Of a DNA stretch of 64,000 nucleotides, positions 57,848 to 64,000 are shown one piece after another. The notes beneath the pieces were generated by a model that had not been told where the DNA came from, did not search any database, and saw nothing but the letters and a program-made list of their open reading frames with translations. The stretch is from Adiantum capillus-veneris (Eukaryota; Streptophyta; Polypodiopsida; Polypodiales; Pteridaceae), in assembly GCA_014529385.2 (NCBI GenBank), contig CM043967.1:7024001-7088000 (forward strand), in the 5' to 3' direction. The position numbers and the translations under genes were made by a program. The number at the start of each line of letters is the position of its first letter. The first letter of the stretch is position 1.

Positions 57848-58770
57848 TTGTGATCTTGCCTCAAATTATTCAATAGGAGGTAAGATCTCATTTTTCTCTT
57901 TTCTCGTGCTATTCCTATGGTAACTCATCCTGTTAGCTTCGTTGGCATCACGGATTTGCTTCCACAGGTCATCTAGACCATTACAATCCTTACCCATTTC
58001 TATCACTGTTTTAGGCTGGAACCCCTCACTTGTCTCATCTGTTGTATTTTGGCACTATGATAGGCTCTCCCCTAGACTCAGAGGTATTCGTGAGTCTCGC
58101 CTTTGTGTCTACTTGTTTCTCTAAGGTTGGTTTGATAGGGGCTGGAGTTGGTACTTCATGCCAACTTGCAGTTTTTTCAAGCGAATTTTCTATCAATGAT
58201 TGAGCTGTTTCAATCATCTTTCTACACATTTCCAACCTCTATTTTTCTATCTCAGCATATGGATAAGTCATCCATCTTTGCTCTTGGGTTTGGTTGTTTT
58301 TGAGTCTGGCTTCATAAGCTTTTAAAAGTGCATCTAACTGCTCATTTACCTTTTCTACCAACACTAATCCTCCTGATCCTGCACTTTTGGGTTTTGTTAT
58401 TTCCTTGGGTGCTATGGTTTCCACAGTGTGTGAGATTAGACTAGCTAGATCCTCTAACCGCTCTAATATATCCTTCATGTGTTTCAACTCCTCGGATAGA
58501 GCCGTTTACTCTCGTTCTCTCCTGGCTTTCATACGCGTCTTTCTAGCTTTCCAAGTGCATCTATTATTTTTCGCTTCTGAACTTGGGGCATCAGTTTTTA
58601 GCTCTTCAATTACGGGTTCGTTCGTCATTCTTTGAGCTTGGGCTCGTGTCACAGCCTGAATAGGTATTACTGTCTCGTTTTCTGACCCTCCACTAGAAAG
58701 CACTGCTTCTAGCATGTTCAAGGTAGTTTTTGCTCCTTTTCTCGGGTTCTTAGGGCAATCCGGAATCAAA
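57848..58770 (-). pseudogene. gag: B2 Gag-protease linker
   Basis: Charged coiled-coil region equivalent to 15081-16200 (KARKTRMKARRERE, LERLEDLASL, EKQVDTKARLTN). Interrupted by stops at about 58507 and 57868. Confidence 0.6.
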
Positions 58771-61419
58771 TGAGTAACTCCACACTCGGTGCAATATGCG
58801 TTGACTCTAATGATTTCATCATGAGGACAGTCTCTTAGCTAATGGTCTCCACCACACTTGTAAAAGGGTCCCTTAGGTTGTTGAGGTGCTCCTTGAGCTC
58901 CTCTTTGTTGGTATGCATGTCTCTGCCCGCCCATGCCTCCGTTAGTTATGAACAACAATGTTCCTTCATCCAAGCTATATCTTCCTTTTCCTGCTACCTG
59001 TGCAGATGTTGGTGGTCCTGCACTTCCTATCATGGTTCTGGCGTGGAGGGTTCTTCCGATGGATAATAGACATGATTTGCAGCATATCCATTGGGATATT
59101 TGTAATATGCATGCATAGGCACTAAAGCCTTCTCCTCTGGTTCGATTACTGTTGGTGTGTATCTTATGCCAACTGGTCGTAATCCTGGTAGGGGTGGTTG
59201 CTGCCCCAACACTAGTTGTGGTCTTTCTACACCTACAGGTCCTGGTAGGTTGCCTGCTTGATACCTAAGCATCGGTGGAAGTTGAGGAGATGCTACCTGA
59301 GCCTGGGGAGCATAAAGTGTCTCTCTCACATATCCCTTGTTATAATAACATTCCTCCATCCCACGGTTTGTCTATTTTTGTTCAATAGCACACCATTTGG
59401 GCTGTTTAGCTTGAGGTTTGGCGTACATGTTAATGTTTTTTAGCACTTCCTCTACAAGCTGCTCCTGGCTTACAGCTACTTCTCCTTTCGGTGCCGTCTT
59501 AGCGGACTTGCTTCCACTTTGTTGTGAGAATGAATCGTCGTCAAGATCCTTGAATTCACCCTCTTTGTAGACCGCACAATTGTCTACAAGGTAAAGAGCC
59601 TCCTTAGTTAACTCATTTAACGTCGTGCTTCTCTTCATATGTAAGTCCTTCTGGAGATCTACATTCCTTAGTCCTTGAATAAATATAAGCATAAGTCTGG
59701 ACTGAGTTAACAGTTCTTCCACAGGGCAGAACTTAACATATCTTTTTAGTCGGAGGGCTGCCTTTCACACAGATTCTCCGTCTTTCTGTTTGAATTTATG
59801 GATTTGTGAGACTGTATTATGAGCTATCCCCCTTTGTAAGAAGTCCTCAATAAACTCGTCAAACACCGCCTCCATAGGCTCAAAGTCTCTACGCTCCACA
59901 GAGTCAAACCAAGTAGCAGCATCCTCCTCTAGGGTTAGTCCAAACCCTGCAAATTGGGTAGGGAAGTCTAACACCTCTTCAACTCTCATTACACGCACAA
60001 AGGCTGCTACATGATCTCGAGGATCTCTGTTTCCCGTGTATTTCTTGTTTACCCATTTTTGCACTTGAGAAGGTCTAATTCTACAATGGTCCACAAATCT
60101 CATCATTGGATCTCCTCGTCCTAATCTATATACTTCCTCTGGCCTTCGGTAGTGGGTGGGTTCCTCTCCCAGTGGTGCTCCTAAGCCGTAATTTCTGACG
60201 GTTCTTGCAAGAGATGGTTCATCTCTTCGAACTCGCTCTATGGGTGGTCTTCCAGGCTCTGTTGACCCTTGAGTTTTTTGCTTACTCTCGCCTTGATACC
60301 TTGAATAGAGTGGTGGTTCTTGTAAATCCTTTAGCCCTCGTGGGGCTTGATAACCACCTCGGTTTTGGTCTTGTTCCAATGTTGTACTCTGTCGAAGCCA
60401 TGCTTGCAATGATGGGTGAGTTGTTGGTTGGTTCTGGTTGTTGAACATCTGCGATCGGATAGAATGTGAGGTCGTGTCATACTCTTCTGAAAATGGATTT
60501 GTCAACTTGCTAGGGGTGTAGGTGGCTCTTGCTACTTCTTCGGGGGTATATGTTGATGCTCCTAGAACTGTTGCCTTTTCTATCTCCTCTGGGAGAATAC
60601 GTTGGTATTCTCGCCCGTACCTATCAACAAAAACAATATCCTTCCCCATAGCAATTTCATAAGAGAATAAGTAAAGAACCTTGTCTTTGCTTAATTCGTT
60701 TGGGTAGGGGTCTTTGCATCGGAAGTAAGAGACTATTCCCTCGCTTTCATGCTTGTAAATCCCCACTTTCTCATTATAGGTTGAGACCCTGGTTATTTTC
60801 TTATCATACATAAAAAGCACTCTAGGTCGATCAATGTTTGGAGGCGGTTCTTGAGTTTCTGAAACCATTTTTCCTTTTGCCACGTTATCTCCATATCTAT
60901 TGTAATCCTCAGGGTTACTAACTATCAGATAGTGGTTCCCCTTTTCGTCTCGGAATCTATCTCCATCATCATAGACTCGAATTATCTCCAGTCTTTGAGC
61001 CGGTCTTTCTTCAATACAAATATACTTGTGTCCTCGATAGTCAGAATAAACTAGGGCTGCCCTCGAGTTTGTTCCTTCTAAAAAGATCATAGTTAACTTG
61101 GGATCGTTCAAAGGATTTAGGGAGGTGCTTCCTCCTGGCATTGGTCCTTCATAGGAGAAACCTCCCGGCTGTTGACTACCCATCATGAAGAAGGACTTGT
61201 CTGATGAAGTGTCAGCATCACTACCCTCCTCAATTATCGGTGCTAGTGAATCTAGCCACACTCTCTTCGGTGGACACTAAGCTACCCTGATCACCTGCCA
61301 CCTTACTTGTCTGATGAAGTGTCAGTCAGTATCACTACCCTCCTCAATTATCGGTGCTAGTGAATCTAGCCTTGCTTGAGTTACACTCTCTTCGGTGGAC
61401 ACTAAGCTACCTTGATCAC
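58755..61419 (-). pseudogene. gag: B2 Gag with two zinc knuckles
   Basis: The frame 59765-61261 is open over 498 codons and covers the N-terminal region and the capsid (RIRPSQVQKWVNKKYTG, TWFDSVERRDFEPM, FIEDFLQRGIAHN). Gag continues at 59372-59722 and 59030-59359. The zinc knuckles lie at about 58755-58865 with CX2CX3HX4C spacing. In the first the leading Cys is Phe and a TAG follows the His. The N-terminus is disrupted by a tandem duplication (61195-61429). It is the best preserved Gag of family B in the window. Confidence 0.87.
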
Positions 61420-61429
61420 CTGCCACCTT
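61195..61429 (-). repeat. Tandem duplication at the start of B2 gag
   Basis: Units 61195-61304 and 61305-61429. The inner unit lacks about 12 bp and 4 bp found in the outer. Both contain the gag start region and the candidate splice acceptor. Confidence 0.9.
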
Positions 61430-61508
61430 TTGGTCTCTAAAAATGTATCTTCCTGATCTTAAATTCATCAAACTTAGCAATGCAACTTACACAAATCCAA
61501 CCACTCAC
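61420..61508 (-). other. Candidate small intron before B2 gag (89 nt)
   Basis: CAG|GTGAGT donor and GGCAG|GT acceptor as in B1. Upstream open frame (61509-61656, minus) ends with GKARSCAETDPLPG in phase with Gag. Confidence 0.45.
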
Positions 61509-63255
61509 CTGGCAAAGGATCAGTTTCCGCACAACTTCTTGCTTTGCCGCTGAATATACCTGTACACAAGCGTTTAATTTCGGCAATTGAATCAAAGCAT
61601 TTAACCGCTAGAGGTGATCTTAGTAATGATTGGTATAACTGGAGAGTTAACCTCAACCACTACTATATTTATACACTTCTGATGTTCTAGATTAGGTATG
61701 CTAATCTGGAACTGTACTTCCCTCGGATGTTGGTCAATTTACATGAAAAGTTTGAATTTAGTCTTTGCTCCATCAAAAGGTCAAACAAGATCCAAATTCA
61801 CTTCTGAAAGAAGTTCTGAAACCCTCAAAGTCAAATGGAACATCACTGTATAACCTCAATCAAATTTTCTCTTCACTAAGCCCCAGTAGACATCCTACGC
61901 GTAGGATGTCTCCTGCTCTTTTTTGCCTGGTTTTTGTACTATAGGTCCCCCTTGATGTGCTGAGTCCACAGCTGTTTTTACTTTTTGATTTGGACACCTA
62001 TAAGTTGGTCAATTGGTCAGAAATCTGTTCCAGCAGCTTGCTGTTGGTCTGACCAGTCAAATCAACTCCAATTTGGACCAAAATTGACTAGGAGACTTGT
62101 CTCAGGCTATACAACACCCTGCTATGCCTACAGTCAGTTTCTGGCTCGTATTTCATGCATTAGATATTCTACACGTAGCATGTCTAACTGATCAAAATAG
62201 CTTCAAATACAAAGCACAGACTCTCCTTAAGGTGCTGATCACTTTGGTATTTGGATTTGGAGTGCAAAATCACAAAGATGACATCCTACGCATAGGATGT
62301 CTTTTTGACCTGTCTAACTTTAGACTTGAGCCACAACTTCCCCTTGATGTCAGCAACCCAGTGCTATGATTAGATTTTGGTTTGGATTTCAAAAGACCCC
62401 AATTTTAGCTGTTCTAGCCTTCTTCATTCAAAAATGCTAAAGTCTACTTAGAACTCAATTTTCACACCCAATTGAGATGAAACCTTTCTCACTCACTCAA
62501 TATATCATGCAGATCATGCTTATGCAGCCATCCTATGGTTTTGGTCTTAAAATAATGCCTTGGCATAATTTGGGTAGGATATCTGGCAATTTCTGTCTAT
62601 CTGGCTTTATCCTGTCAAGATATAGTCAAATTTCCACTTTCCAGGTGAAAATAGGGTAAAACCTACCTTCTGAACACACTGGTCAACTCAAAATTCCAAA
62701 ATTCCCACCAGATTAGCCTGTAGACATCCTATGCGTAGGATGTCTCCTAGCTTAAAATGTGATTTTTTCCTGACAAAAATGCTCCTTATGCTCTGTAGCT
62801 CTATCAGAAACACTCACAGTAACTTTTGAACTTCATTTCAGCTTTCAAACACTCTTTTGCGTCTTTTACAACCTTGTGATGAACCTATCAGCAAGTATAA
62901 CATGCATGAAATGCTCTAGATCATAAATCATGATGTCCTACTTACTCTACTCCTACTCATCATGTGAAATGGTGATAATGGTGTTTTGGTTGCTTCCTGG
63001 CCTCTCCGGACTCTCAAGCTCTCCTTTCACCGCTCCTACCACTCAAACTCCTACTCATCAACTCAACTAATACCTAAAACTATCTAAATCTACCTAAGTC
63101 GAAGGATCTAGGCCAGCCACACGCTCCCTAGAATCCCTCTAAGACCTAGAGAGTCCTCCCCCCTCTGATCCTATCTAAATGTAAAACGAGACTCTGGCAA
63201 GCCAAAGAATCTCTATCCTCAAGAACTAGTCTCGGTCACCTACCTAGGGTTTTCG
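61509..63255 (-). other. B2 5' leader with palindromes
   Basis: About 1.75-kb untranslated leader between the primer site and gag. It holds four palindromes and a TATAAATATAG-like sequence (minus, about 61661-61674). The short frames in it are not convincing genes, apart from the possible first coding exon next to the intron. Confidence 0.7.
61888..62745. repeat. Four palindrome copies in the B2 leader
   Basis: Sites at 61888-61911 (perfect), 62162-62185 (several changes), 62279-62302 (two changes) and 62722-62745 (one C-to-T at the centre). Spacing is irregular (274, 117, 443 bp), unlike the ORF3-proximal arrays. Confidence 0.92.
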
Positions 63256-63273
63256 TCCCTGGCAACGACGCCA
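63256..63273 (-). other. Primer binding site of B2 (tRNA-Asp type)
   Basis: Minus strand TGGCGTCGTTGCCAGGGA differs by two transitions from TGGCGCCGTTGCCGGGGA, the complement of the plant tRNA-Asp 3' end. It starts one base after the LTR. Confidence 0.88.
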
Positions 63274-63274
63274 A

Positions 63275-64000
63275 TGTTGGCAGATACGCCGCGACGGACA
63301 TCAACACAGCGAGAACTCACCTAACAAGATTTGTCAACTAAGGACGAAGCTCGACCCGCAGACGCGTGGAAGCAAGCATAGGGTGTCAACCTACACTCGA
63401 CCGACTCTCGACTAATTCCTACTGAGGTTTCTACCCAATGTCTAAGCTACAGCCTTCAGGAGTGCATAAGAAGAGGTTTCCTACAACGCTTTCTAGAGCC
63501 AAATACCCATCAAACGGTCTCGAAATGCCACAGAACTTGAAGGACCCTACTAACACCATTAGGTCGCTCTCCCTAAGGTCTATGAACCAAAATCCCAACC
63601 CTAAACACCTAGTGCAAAATCACGTAGGATGTTTGGCTGAAATTTGCAGGTCGTCGTTTCCGAAAACTAAAGTACCTAACGTGTAGCTCTACTCATGCGA
63701 ACGCGTGGATGTGCTGAAATGCGAAAACGGATAACGTATGCTCACCGAATCACCAGATAAATCTCGTAGGTCGAGCTCGCAAAACCGGACCGTACGCCCG
63801 CAATGTCGGTATCGAAGCGTAGCTCTCGTCGGGGGCAACACGCTGCACTTCTCCGCACTCGATTCCGACCATCGGTGCGTATGTAGCGTCAAGATGAAGC
63901 TCTCACTCTCTCTCGTACACAGTACGCTCACTCACAGACTTAACTTTTCTTAAAATGACAAAGGTTTTCATTAAGGTCAAGAAGTGGTATAAATACCTTA
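63275..64000 (-). repeat. 5' LTR of B2 (cut by window end)
   Basis: Ends GCCAACA on the minus strand at 63275. Matches 31603-32427 and, reversed, 28518-29451. Contains a palindrome half-site with one change (63623-63634). About 200 bp lie beyond the window. Confidence 0.92.

Noticed and set aside
1-64000. Host cellular genes
   Set aside because: Every frame with recognisable protein motifs belongs to a mobile element. No intron-exon host gene was seen.

Overview
This window is nuclear DNA of a land plant and is built almost entirely of LTR retrotransposons in several nested layers. I find no host cellular gene, rRNA, tRNA gene or CRISPR array. The plant assignment rests on Ty3/gypsy chromoviruses primed by initiator tRNA-Met, a Ty1/copia element primed the same way, a non-chromodomain Ty3/gypsy family with a tRNA-Asp primer site (typical of the plant Athila/Tat group), and a hAT transposase relic. 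I cannot name the species. The density and depth of nesting suggest a large genome, and a fern, lycophyte or gymnosperm would fit as well as a flowering plant.

Layout. 1-10 kb: a decayed chromovirus (family D) with its 5' LTR, primer site and two gag remnants, interrupted by a solo LTR of a younger related family (A, 3461-5072), a mini copia (F) and a hAT relic. 10-12.1 kb: the start of a D-like 3' LTR and unassigned DNA. 12.1-29.45 kb (+): B1, a 5'-truncated copy of a very long Ty3/gypsy family (B) with gag, protease, RT, RNase H, integrase, a second protease-like domain, a 2.8-kb spacer with regularly spaced palindromes, an extra 3.5-kb ORF (ORF3) and a 934-bp 3' LTR. 29.46-31.6 kb (-): the 3' half of another chromovirus (E). 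31.6-64 kb (-): B2, a second B copy lying tail-to-tail with B1. Its 5' LTR runs off the window end.

B2 is split. A copia element (C; 227-bp LTRs, target duplication AACCG/AATCG) landed in its integrase. A complete chromovirus A (44656-53427, perfect AAATA target duplication, near-identical LTRs) then landed in the leader of copia C. Separately, a 7.5-kb block (about 35284-42820) that holds the copia 3' half and the following B2 integrase-to-ORF3 segment is inverted, so both copia C and B2 ORF3 now run in two opposite orientations.

Family B is the unusual system here. It carries (i) a 24-bp perfect palindrome (half-site AGACATCCTACG) at thirteen places, including four-copy arrays at 285-bp spacing that end exactly 166 bp before the ORF3 start in both copies, with half-sites in the LTR; (ii) two H2C2 zinc-binding modules in tandem in the integrase; (iii) a second DSGA aspartic-protease-like domain fused behind the integrase; (iv) paired CX2CX3HX4C zinc knuckles; (v) a second polypurine tract and a possible internal promoter before ORF3; and (vi) ORF3 itself, an acidic, proline-rich, coiled-coil protein of unknown function. 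Both copies are decayed. Because the same features appear in two independently diverged copies, they are ancestral family features and not artefacts of one copy.
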